DNA of 64,000 nt. Source: Closterium sp. Naga37s-1 (taxonomy: Eukaryota; Streptophyta; Zygnematophyceae; Desmidiales; Closteriaceae). The notes below the pieces were generated by a model. The model had not been told where the DNA came from, did no database searches, and worked only from the letters and a program-made list of their open reading frames with translations. Positions 11,301 to 20,326 of this stretch are shown piece after piece. The stretch is from the NCBI GenBank assembly GCA_947471745.1, contig CANJKZ010000410.1, positions 1,156,001 through 1,220,000 of the forward strand, given 5' to 3'. A program made the position numbers and the translations under genes. The number at the start of each line of letters is the position of its first letter. Position 1 is the stretch's first letter.

Positions 11301-11614
11301 CGGTGCGCTGGGCAGGATAGCTGGATGATAGTGTGGCATGGGCAGGAAGAGACCAGTGCAGAATTGTACTGTACGGCTTGCCTTGTTCTTCTCGGTAAGA
11401 GGGTTGTAGCGGTTGCCATACTACATGCCTTTGGGTGCCATGCTCAGCTGACACGCTTGCTGCTCATGCGTACCGTCCCATTACCGTCCTTTCCCGTTCC
11501 CCTCACTTTTTGTGCGTGTGTGTGTGTGTGTGTGTGTCACAGGCCCCCTGGCTGTCTTCTGAGTATGGAGAGCACATGTCAGCACAAGTGCTGTACCTTA
11601 GGAAGCAGGCTTAA
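8379..11614 (+). CDS. ATP-grasp (D-Ala-D-Ala-ligase-like) and SET-domain fusion protein
   Basis: Exons 8379-9520, 9808-10488, 11007-11088 and 11543-11614 join in frame with consensus GT-AG borders to give 658 residues and a TAA stop. Residues 1-40 and about 155-415 form an ATP-grasp ligase of the D-Ala-D-Ala-ligase type: FDVFLNLCDGAWDEDRPG, MPVIVKHASGYNSVGM, MVEEFVAGREFTVLV, GYGRLDIRADAEGNVYFLEMNPNCG (the E and N being the usual metal ligands). A Ser-rich insert lies at about 105-155. A linker rich in Ala, Ser and Pro leads to a SET domain from about residue 506: FGLFAARDF, NHSCDPNAW at about 576 and GEQITIDY at about 600. The post-SET cysteines are C-S-C-SSTK-C-RG. SET domains transfer methyl groups from S-adenosylmethionine to lysine, so a carboxylate-amine ligase fused to a methyltransferase is the striking point. 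The substrate is unknown. Confidence 0.88.
10566..10772 (+). repeat. 13-bp minisatellite expanded from a copy of the exon-2 end
   Basis: About 13 copies of GATAGGCAAGGGC (with small variants) lie in the second intron. The array is followed by GAGCAGGTCACCACCGACTA, a near copy of the exon-2 end at 10463-10482. The unit itself occurs once in the real exon, where it encodes the IGKG of the SET domain. In the copy the donor site has changed from ACGTGAGT to AAATGAGT, so it is disabled. Confidence 0.9.
11041..11305 (+). repeat. Three tandem copies (about 100 bp) of the post-SET exon/donor boundary
   Basis: The end of exon 3 (AGCAAGTGCCGTGGCA through CTG|GTGAGTGC at 11088/11089) is followed by two degenerate copies with donors at 11195/11196 (CTG|GTGAGT) and 11294/11295 (TTG|GTAAGT). 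The offsets are about 107 and 99 bp. The intervening intron sequence, with its TTTGAGGCGCCTC motif, is copied too. Only the first copy keeps the reading frame shared by the exons on both sides. Confidence 0.85.
11512..11538. repeat. (TG)n microsatellite before the last exon
   Basis: A TG-dinucleotide run ends just before the CACAG acceptor of the last exon of the ATP-grasp/SET gene at 11543. It occupies the place where a polypyrimidine tract would be expected. Confidence 0.8.
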
Positions 11615-12464
11615 GCAAATGTCATCTGATTGTGATGAGGTAATTTGCTATCTGCTACTGTATCTCCTTCCTATTCGTGCCTAAAATTGCTGTGTCCGTC
11701 ACACCATGTCACTCCGAGGGGTATACGTGTGCTTTCTCACAGCAAACACACATTGCTTCATGTGTGGTCGCCGTGACAGGCCCATATGACGTGTCACAAT
11801 GTTGTGTGCACAATTTACCTCAACAGTTCCCACTGTACCTTCTGGTTGGTTGGTGGGTGTACATAATTCAACTGATTGGTGTGCTTGGTGGGTGTACCTT
11901 CGGTGCATTTCTCTGCATTGCTGGATGCTGCCTCACAACGGAATGCAATGCATTGTTCATTAGGGTTGAAGAGTATGTAAATAACATGTCTTCCTCCCCA
12001 CCCCATGGTCCAACAGTACCGGTACTGGTATGCCGCTCTGCTTTTCTACCAATACCGTCACAGGTTAACAGTTTCAGTGAGCTACGGTAGCTTACATTTT
12101 GCTAGGCTTATCAAGCGGATAGAACGAACGAGGGATGCTTACAGGAAAAGCGCTTGATGAAGAGATAAGACTGTGGCTGCAATAAAATACTGGTGCTTCT
12201 TTTCCTTTTACACCTTAAACAACCCTAGCCTACTATTCACAGCAATGCTTCTAAAAGCATTGGAAAATGATAAAACCTATGGCAGCACTAGCCACCTGAG
12301 CCATCACCTTTTATTCAGACTCATGTGGGCCAACCAGTCAGGAGTAAGGCAGGGCAGGGCACAGAACGGGCACCCCTTTCGGTAGGCTTGGAAGAAAACT
12401 ACCATGCTTTGCATGCAGTCTCCCACTTGTGGTCAGACCGGAGCCTCATCAATTGCACCCCCCA
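11615..12464. other. Convergent intergenic region, no gene seen
   Basis: This lies between the stop of the plus-strand ATP-grasp/SET gene and the stop of the minus-strand glycosyltransferase. It presumably holds both 3' ends. I see only short repeats such as GGTTGGTGGGTGTAC and CTTGGTGGGTGTACC at 11844-11900, and no coding signal. Confidence 0.4.
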
Positions 12465-15400
12465 TCATCTCCTCATGAAGTGTCTTTGCACCTGCTCCTC
12501 TCCCTGCTCCACCACCCCCCAGCTACGAATGCAGATGCGTCTCATTGAATCATACGCCGTAAGCCCATGTGCGCGAAGCCTTTCCGCCCTGGCTGCTCGG
12601 CCCCTAATCCCACTGTTCTGCACCGCAATGCACCCAAGCTTCTCGCAGGTCCGGCCCAAGCCTCCCAGGCTCGGAGGAGTATCCCAGACGCCCTTGATGC
12701 CGCCAGTAGGGAAGAGGCTTCTCTCTAGGAAGAGCACCTTAAAGCCATTGTTCCACCGGCACAAGTCCTTGCCAGCCTGATCCAAGACAGAAGAAGGTAG
12801 GAGACAGCGGCAGGGGGGAAGTGGATGAGTGTGTGTGGATGGGATGGGAGCGAAGGTCGAGAAGCAGGATAAGAGAGAACAAGCAACAGAGGCCAACATA
12901 CTGTAGAAATAGCAGCTTAGCTCAGATCTTACCTTAAATCTGCCGCCCTCGCCACACAGCACATCGTGAAACGCCCTGTATTCCTCCACTTCCTCCACTT
13001 CCTCCTCGCCCTCCGCCGCACTCCCACCCGCACTCCCTCCCTCCTCCCCTGCCTCCGCTCGCACAGCAGCCGTATAAGCCACCACCGAAGCCAACGCCTT
13101 GAGAGACAGGTGGGAAGGCCGGGCAAACATGACCCCCGCGCCGATGGTCCGAGCAGAGTTGGGTGCTTGATGCATGTCCAATGACATGCTTTGCACGGCT
13201 AGAGTGTTGGAGTCTAGGGAGAGGAGGTGGGGAAGGGGGTTGGAGAACCAGATTGTGTGGATGTCAGCCCACAGGACGGAATAGCCCAGGCGGAGAATCT
13301 GCATCATCAGGACTGGGGCGACTGCGGCCAATCGGGAAGCTGATGACAGGTCGTTCGATGATGCAGCGTTCGCGGACTGATTTGAATTTGATGCCTGGTG
13401 CATGAACACGGGGATGCCTTGAAGAAAGGCGTATGCGTACATTCGGGCATCCAACGCGGCCAGAATGTAGTTGCCCATCCCAAGGTTGCGCAATCTGCAA
13501 ATACTGTTCAAAGCAGCCTCTCTGTCTTCAAACGATGCTGCTAATAAGATGACTGCTTGCTGCTCGCCCGCAACGATCGGCAGCAGCTGCTCCAGCGAAT
13601 GCGGCAGGCCCTCAGTACCCCTCCAGAACGCAGTTGTACGCGCTTCAGCTTGCTTCTTCTCCAACGATAAGGACTTCTTTCCCTTTGTTGACTGAATAGT
13701 GCCGTTCTTAGCAGAAAGTGTAGCTTTTGCGGCAGCTGCAGTCAGGGAATTATCTTTCGCTACGGCTGGCTCAGCTTGAGTCGAAGATGGCAAGCGAAGC
13801 CCACCCATGTCTTCTAGGCCCAGAGCGAAATCATCTTCCAACGAGGATAGAACGGAATCCGCGCCGTGAGGTGCTGACCGCAAGTCCCGGAGAAGATCTG
13901 CGTCTATATTCTGCTCCATCCCTTTTCCGCCGCACGATAACCAGTTCGCATCGTACGGTCTCGTGTCGCCCGTAGACCTGCCAGCGAATGGCGTATGTTC
14001 GCACGAGCAGTTACCAGGTCGTCGACGTCGCATAAGACACATGGATTCACCTGGAGACAAGACGAGCGGGAATATAAATAATATTAAAAAACGGGCGAGC
14101 AACGGCACACCTCTGGCCACTGATGGCCAGAAGAACGACGCAGCACGATCGAACGCGACAGTCGCATGTCTTGATGATTCATCAACAAACTCAAAAGCAT
14201 ACCTCCGGGCACGAAGCAGGGAGCGAGTCGCCACGGCGCGTGGCCCAAAGAACCGCCAGCGAGCCGCTGAACTCGCGCCATGTGCGCATTCGCGTACACC
14301 TCCCACCGCTTCGCGTTTTTCCCGGGCAGCGGCTGCCACAGAGCTCCCTGCCCGAACGAGGACGACTCGCCGGATAGTAACCCTCCGCTGCTGTGGTGCG
14401 ATCTCCCCGCGTGCGCGCTCTCCGCCCCGCCTTGAAGCCTCCGCCTTTGCGGAACCTGCCGCGGCGAAATCGAGCGCGCGAGCCGCGAAACGAATCCGGC
14501 CTTCTTCCGGCCGCCAGTTCCGGCGCTATTCTCGGCGACGCCGCCGGTTTCGCCGCGATGTCGTTTCTCGACGGCGAGCTGCGCCTCCCGCTGCGCGTCC
14601 AACGCGGAGAACACGCGCACCGCCGTCACCGCATCCGTCGCATCCACCGCGAATCGCGACTCCTGGCCGTCTCGCGACGCCGCCGCCGGCACGCCAGCCT
14701 CGTCAGCCGTCTCCTGCTCCGTCGCGGCGCGTCCAACTTGCGCCGTAACGTTACTGTCACCGTTACGGTCAGTACCGTTGGCGGCGGTGGCGGAGAGGGA
14801 GCCAGAGGCGCGCGCTACGAGCCAGCGGAGGTAGCTTCCGCGACCGAGGAAGAAGGGTGGGATGGCGACGCTGGGATGGAGAAGCGGCGCCGCGGGACGG
14901 TTCCACATGAGGACGGTCGCACCTGCCGCCACGTTCAGCTGCCCGCGTTGGCGGACGTAGTCTCGTATCTCCTGCTCGTTGACCTCGTTGGCCCCGTTGA
15001 CCTCGCCAGAGTCCGCCTGATCCGGGCTGTCCCAAAGCCGCGCAGATCGGCGGCGCCGGGTGGAGAAAGCGCCGCTTGACGGGGCGGGCGCAGCAACGTG
15101 GGTGGGGAACCTGTCGCGAGATTCGGCTGAGGAGCGGTAGGAAACAGCGCCGGCTTTCGCGGAGGACGAAGGGTGGATGTGCGGAGGGAGTTGGTCGAGC
15201 GAGAAGCGGAAGGTGTGGACGTCCCAGGGAGCCGAGAGCATGACGAAGGAGGAAAATCGCGACGCGAGTCGGCGCGCCGCGAATAAGACGTCGTTAAAAA
15301 GGAGCACATCCGGATCCACTAGCATGACTAAGTCACAGTGGGGCGACGCGGCGGCGGACGACGCTGCGCCGAAGGCTTGGATGCGCGCAAGGACAGAATT

Positions 15401-16009
15401 CAACAACGGTGTGCCTTCGAGATTCGTGTCCACGTCAGCATCTACGCTTACGTGGTTCGGAAACTCCGCCGCCACCGACGCCAGCGAGGGGTGCGTGCCG
15501 AGCAGAACGACGCGCGGCGTGGGATCGAGTCGCAGCCACGACATGATCGCGCGGCGGTGCGAGTAGGAGGAGACATTGTAGGCCGTGGGCGCTGAGAAGA
15601 TGGTCACGCGCGGACACTTCGACGCGCGCGAGGAAGCAGCCGTTTTCAATTTCAGAGGATTTGACGGCACAGACAATTCGCCTGGTTGCAGTAGAAGTCG
15701 TTGGACGGTATTCGTCGCACGCGTCGTCGCCGCCCCGTCGCAGCCGCCCCATGCTGATCGCGTGCAGTGCTGGCGCCCGGCGCGATGCCAGCCGACGAAA
15801 GACGTGAGCGAGCAGAGCGCGATGAGACAGACGACGACGCATTGCGCCCGGGCGATGCGGGAGGAGGAGAGCGAGGAGCAGAAGGCCGAGCAGAGGAAGC
15901 ACGCTGCGGACTCGGTGAACGTGGGCTGAACGGTCATGGCGGAAGAGTGTAGACTCCTGAGGATTTTTTGACTCGATGACCAGTTACTCGGTACAATTGG
16001 CGCGTTCAA
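12465..16009 (-). CDS. Two-domain Golgi-type glycosyltransferase (GT77-like C-terminal domain)
   Basis: Three exons join in frame: 16009-14203, 14050-12933 and 12776-12465 (introns of 152 and 156 bp), giving about 1,079 residues. A single hydrophobic segment at residues 57-74 (CVVVCLIALCSLTSFVGW) looks like a type II signal anchor. The N-terminal domain (CPRVTIFSAPTA, LVMLVDPDVLLF with a D-P-D at about 232-234) resembles the first half of plant glycosyl-group transferases such as the Arabidopsis At5g12260 type. The C-terminal domain has VCRL-like SICRLRNLGMGNYILAALD, then GYSVLWADIHTIWFSNPLP, FHDVLCGEGG and LFLERSLFPTGG, the layout of the nucleotide-diphospho-sugar transferase (GT77) domain; the usual DxD is here D-I-H. 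A long low-complexity insert separates the domains. An alternative start is Met25 at 15937. The sugar donor and acceptor cannot be told. Confidence 0.83.
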
Positions 16010-17299
16010 TAGATGGTTGAACTTTAGGTACCAAGGGGAACTTCCTACCTATCAATTAAGAATGAATTGTGATTGACATGTGGGAGAGCTTTAGACTTAC
16101 TTAGACGCGGCGCTTCCTAGTTCTGCTGAGTGTGGCTGGAATTGTGTGACTAGACTAGCTTCGCGATTGTGATCAACTCGTGTGAGACTGACTAGCACGC
16201 AAAATTCGGATCCTCCAGTCCAGTAAGAGAGAAAGACATGCAACTAGACTTACGCCCACTTGTTCAGAATATTGACGTGAACAAGGCCTCGTGCTGCTAG
16301 TCAATTGACCGTACAGGGAAGTTGGGAGTTTAGTCAAGCAAAGGAGCTAAACTTACAATTGACTTGACTAAGTGAAGAGATGAGTTTGCTTGCTGGCGGT
16401 ACAAGTGCTGCTCTTATTGCCCAATGACGAGAAATGTCGCACGAGATCTGCGAATGGGGTGACCAGAAGTGTACAGCTGGAGAACAGCGACCGTGGATGA
16501 CCATAAGCGAATTCTTCAGTCTTCAGTCGTTCTGCGGGGGCGATGGATCATTCATGGGTTTCCAGTTTCGCATGCAATGGAACGGAGGAATCGAAACCGG
16601 AGAGGGGAGGCGGTTCGTCCGAACCAACGTACAGCTCCATGCCATCCCTGCCAGCCACCCGTAACCTGTCGGCTGTTCCCTAATCGCTGTTGTGGTCAGA
16701 TGGGATTGGATGGAGGAAGCGCGCTGGTTGCTGATTAGTCAGGTCGGGAAAATGAGACCAGGCGCTTCGGTTTGGGACGCTACTCTCAACTGGCCAGGTG
16801 TGTTAGTATTGATTGGGCATCGATCGGACAACCTTTTGATCAGGGCGGCTCCCGCATGTACGTTAGTATTGTTTTACCTCACCCAACCTTTTTTAATTCT
16901 TTAAAAACCGCTCTATATTATACCAAGCCTCATTGAGCCGCATCCCGACATACTTTCGGGACTCAAAACACGAAGTACAGTAGCTTGTGTGCGACAGTGG
17001 TCGGTCAAGGACGGTGTCCAGTCCACCACTGTCCACTTGGAGGAGCTCGTGGAGTCTAGTTGGACATTGGCAATGACTTGAAGGATCGAATGGGGTTAGA
17101 TTAGAGCACAGAACAGCACAAGGCTGGTTTGATTAAATGTTACCCTACCATTCAAAAGCAGATAACCCATGTAAACTCACTCGTAATCTCGATTGCTCAT
17201 AAGCCAAAAAGTAGGCGGTGATAAAGCTCTGGACAAACGATCTGTAGGAGCGCAGTGTCCATTTGTCTTCCGTTTTTTTGCTCCTTCAAACCTCAGAGA
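16010..17299. other. Intergenic region upstream of the glycosyltransferase, no gene seen
   Basis: AT-richer than its neighbours and presumably holding the promoter of the minus-strand glycosyltransferase. Short frames at 16434-16738 have no recognisable domain. I see nothing else to support. Confidence 0.4.
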
Positions 17300-17570
17300 G
17301 GCGTTTGCGAGGGGTGAAGGTAAAGGTAAAGGTTATGGGGAAACCCCCTTGGTATTACCCCGGCTGACGGTCGTAACCCGCCTACCCATTTGTTTACACG
17401 CCTCGCTGGGTAACGAGGTTGTTGTATCCACTCCCAGATGAGCACCTGTATAACCCCCTTCTAGGGGGCTGGCAGGACACGCCGCAGGGGGGAATTGATC
17501 CCGGGACCTCATCCTTCGGAAGTGAACCAGCTAACTAGCTGGGCCACTTCAGGATGGCGTTTGCGAGGGG
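17300..17570 (-). mobile_element. tRNA-derived SINE with a 15-bp target-site duplication
   Basis: A 241-bp body (17315-17555) is flanked by perfect direct repeats GGCGTTTGCGAGGGG at 17300-17314 and 17556-17570. Read on the minus strand it begins with a tRNA-like head: an A-box-like GTGGCCCAGCTAGTTAG and, about 35 bp further on, a B-box-like GGATCAATTCC at 17501-17491 (9 of 11 bases match GGTTCGANTCC). It ends in a short simple-repeat tail, CCTTTACCTTTACCTT. Internal RNA polymerase III boxes, simple tail and long target duplication together indicate a SINE mobilised by a LINE enzyme. The tRNA of origin is uncertain. Confidence 0.78.
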
Positions 17571-17719
17571 GGGAGGTTTGTCGCGAGCAAAACCGCAACG
17601 AAGAGGGAGGGAGGGGGGTTGTTGGGGGGGTGTGCGGGGTGAGGGAAGACACATCGTCTCATCTCATCACATCACGCCTGCCAGCGTCAGTCGATCGTGG
17701 GAAACCGTCCATCTATGAC

Positions 17720-18229
17720 TAAGGACGTGGCCCAGACCGGCTCTGATTGCCTCGATCAGAGACGATCAACAACTTCCCGGAAGCCCCGAGGCCCATTTCA
17801 GGCAATCAGGGGCAATCAAGTGATCGCGATCAATTGATCGCCCCAACTCGATCAACCGCCTCAAACACCCCAATCAATCACAATCACACACAATCAGCCA
17901 CGATCACTTGATTGCGTGGGATTGGGGATCTTGGCGACGCCCGCGATGAAGTTACAGTGTTTAGTTAAGCTCGTCAATCCATCGTGCATGCATATTTTAA
18001 AGTGTAATTTGCGAGATTACATGGAAACAAAGATTTCGCTACGTCTTCGTTATCGCCAAAATGGGACGAAAGTATAACGAATTGATGTCGCGCTTGCAGG
18101 GCAAGCGCGTGGAATTTCCGAGGATATCATCACTGATCGGGCGGCGCGAGCAATGCATCACAAGCAACCCGATCAGATCCGCCCCGATCAGATCCGTGCC
18201 GATCAGAGGCGGTCTGGGCCACGTCCTAA
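17720..18229. mobile_element. PIF/Harbinger-like MITE with TAA target duplication
   Basis: A 504-bp body (17723-18226) has terminal inverted repeats GGACGTGGCCCAGACCG that extend imperfectly through CTCTGAT. It is bounded by TAA at 17720-17722 and 18227-18229. A three-base TAA/TTA duplication is typical of PIF/Harbinger (Tourist-like) MITEs. The interior is crowded with GATCA/TGATC motifs, possibly transposase-binding repeats, and has no transposase. Confidence 0.8.
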
Positions 18230-18439
18230 CTTTTGTCCAGAACAGGACAGTATGAATGGACAAGTTCTCAACACAGTATGGGTCCATACATACTTTATAT
18301 CCATTCGCGCTGCAGTGGCTCCGGCTGTAAGAGTATCGCAGGTCAAAACACACGGTTTGGAAGCATTAAAAAAAAAAAAAAAAAAAAAGGCTAGCTACGG
18401 CTAGCTACGGCTATTGGCAAAAATATGCAAAAACAAGAC
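18230..18439. other. Short intergenic stretch with a poly(A) run
   Basis: It contains about 20 consecutive A at 18368-18387 and then a doubled GGCTAGCTAC. A poly(A) run can mark a retroposed insertion, but I found no matching target duplication. Confidence 0.4.
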
Positions 18440-18444
18440 TAGTC

Positions 18445-18569
18445 TGTGAAGAAATGGGGAGTGAATGAACTAGCACAAGGTTGGGTACAAGTAGGAAACC
18501 CTAGGAAACTGTACCCCATAGTGTCTACCCCACTATAGCCTAGACAAGCTATATGATATAAGTTCGACA
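18445..18569 (-). repeat. 3' LTR of the copia element
   Basis: 125 bp with TG/CA ends, identical by eye to 25689-25813. Just inside it (18570-18580) the minus strand reads ATGGGGGTG, a short purine-rich stretch in the position of the polypurine tract. Confidence 0.92.
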
Positions 18570-18766
18570 CACCCCCATAGGCAAAGTGGGGGAGAACAAG
18601 AGGTCACAAGACCAGTCAGGCAAAGCAAAGCAAGCTCAGGGTGGATCACAACGTCACCACACAATCCGAGCACAAGAGCAAGGCCACAAGGCCAGTTCAC
18701 ATGCAAGATCATATATAAAAGTAAACAGGCAAGTGCAGGTATAGAAAGATCACAGTACAAGCAAGG

Positions 18767-20326
18767 TCAAGAAGTGAGCAAGTGAGGCCAAGTAGGCACA
18801 AGACCTAGCATAGTACAGAGGCGCTGATGATCACCAGGCGGAAGTGCCTTGGTAAAGATATCAGCAGTGTTGGCCTCAGAGGCCACGTAAGCAAGGCGCA
18901 GCTGACCACGCTGCTGCAGCTCACGAGCAAGGAAGTAGCGGAGAGCAATGTGCTTCGTTCTGTGCTCCAGTTTGTGCTCCCGACACAAGGCCAGCATGGC
19001 CTTGTTGTCTACGTACAGAACTGGAGGAGAACGAGGCGGCTCTCCTAGGTCAGTCAGCAGGTAGGTGAGCCAGCGTAGCTCCTGTGCAGCCATGGCCCCC
19101 GCGTAGATCTCAGCCTCACAGCTGGAGCCGAGAACAGAAGACGAGCGGGTAGACCGCCACGAGACAGAGCCGGAGCCAAGGCTGAAGGTGTAACCCTGTG
19201 ACGACCGCTGCGTAGCCTGGTCGTCAGCCCAAGAAGCGTCTGCGTGACCTGTGAGGACCACTCGACGTCGCCCTCCAAGCACTAGCCCCATGCCCGACGT
19301 ACTGCACAAGTAGCGCAACACCCTCTTCGCTGCAGCCATGTGCTCTGGTCGGTGTCTCCCAGGAGCAACATAGCGTGCCAAGATGCTAAGAGGGTATGCA
19401 AGGTCAGGTCGTGTGCAGGTCATCAGGTACATGAGGCAGCCAACAAGCTCTGGGTACGGGCCACTCGGCTCTACGGACTCATCCGAAGGCAGAGCTGAGA
19501 GCGAGTGGCGATTAGACAGAGGAGTGGCCTGAGGCGAGGAGTACGTGAAGTCGAAGCGCTGAAGGACCTGCTGCACCATGTGTGACTGAGTCAGGGTAAT
19601 GGTGCGCTGTGCTCTGTCCCGGGTGATCTGCAAGCCAAGGTAGCTGCGCAGTTCACCCAGGTCTGTGCACGTGTGTCTCTTCTGCAGCTCGGACTTCACG
19701 TGGGCGAGTCCAGCAGTGTCAGCAGTGGCAAAGACCAAGTCGTCGACGTACACGAGGATGTAGAACGGCGGCAAAGAGGTGTCGGTGCGCAGAAACAGCG
19801 ACGGGTCGGCTGTAGAAGGAGCAAACCCAAGAGCCGCAAGTGTAGTCCTCAGTGTGTCGTGCCACTCACGGGGCGCCTGGCGGAGACCGTAGACTGGCCG
19901 CCGGAGGCTCCACTGGGTACCAGGAGGAAACGACCCAGTGAAGCCAGGAGGGCGGCGCAGCCAGATCTCCTCGTGCAGGCTGCCCTGCAGGAAAGCTGTG
20001 CTGAAGTCAAGAGAGTGAAGCTCGTAGTCGCGCTGAGCGGCTATGTGCAGCAGCACCCGAAGAGTGGTCATCTTCGGGGTGGGAGAGAAGGTCTGAAAGT
20101 AGTCAACTCCCTGCCGCTGACTGAAGCCTCGAGCCACGTAACGCGCCTTGAAGACAGGCGGAGAACCCGGCGGCCGCTTCACCCTGAAAATCCACATGCC
20201 ACTGACGATGTTCGCCCCAGGTGGGGGAACCTCGTCGACGTAGGTGCCTGTGGACTTCCAGGAAGCCATCTCTGCGTCCATGGCTGACTGCCACTGAGAG
20301 GAGTAGGGACCCTCGATCGCCTCAGC
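18767..20326 (-). CDS. Copia reverse transcriptase and RNase H
   Basis: The frame carries the copia reverse transcriptase: KARYVARGFSQRQGVDY, LDFSTAFLQGSLHEEI, YGLRQAPREWH and the catalytic ILVYVDDLVF. It continues into RNase H (GHADASWADD, SSCEAEIYAGAMAAQELRWL, KHIALRYFLARE and ADIFTKALP), ending 200 bp from the 3' LTR. The upstream pol frame ends at a TGA at 20324-20322; this frame takes over at about 20326. In related elements the two are continuous, so a small indel is likely here, or an assembly error. Confidence 0.9.
   Translation of the reverse strand, partial: AEAIEGPYSSQWQSAMDAEMASWKSTGTYVDEVPPPGANIVSGMWIFRVKRPPGSPPVFKARYVARGFSQRQGVDYFQTFSPTPKMTTLRVLLHIAAQRDYELHSLDFSTAFLQGSLHEEIWLRRPPGFTGSFPPGTQWSLRRPVYGLRQAPREWHDTLRTTLAALGFAPSTADPSLFLRTDTSLPPFYILVYVDDLVFATADTAGLAHVKSELQKRHTCTDLGELRSYLGLQITRDRAQRTITLTQSHMVQQVLQRFDFTYSSPQATPLSNRHSLSALPSDESVEPSGPYPELVGCLMYLMTCTRPDLAYPLSILARYVAPGRHRPEHMAAAKRVLRYLCSTSGMGLVLGGRRRVVLTGHADASWADDQATQRSSQGYTFSLGSGSVSWRSTRSSSVLGSSCEAEIYAGAMAAQELRWLTYLLTDLGEPPRSPPVLYVDNKAMLALCREHKLEHRTKHIALRYFLARELQQRGQLRLAYVASEANTADIFTKALPPGDHQRLCTMLGLVPTWPHLLTS

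Noticed and set aside
17490-17555. Functional tRNA gene
   Set aside because: The A- and B-box-like motifs are present, but I cannot fold a convincing acceptor stem or anticodon arm, and the sequence is the head of an element with a target duplication.
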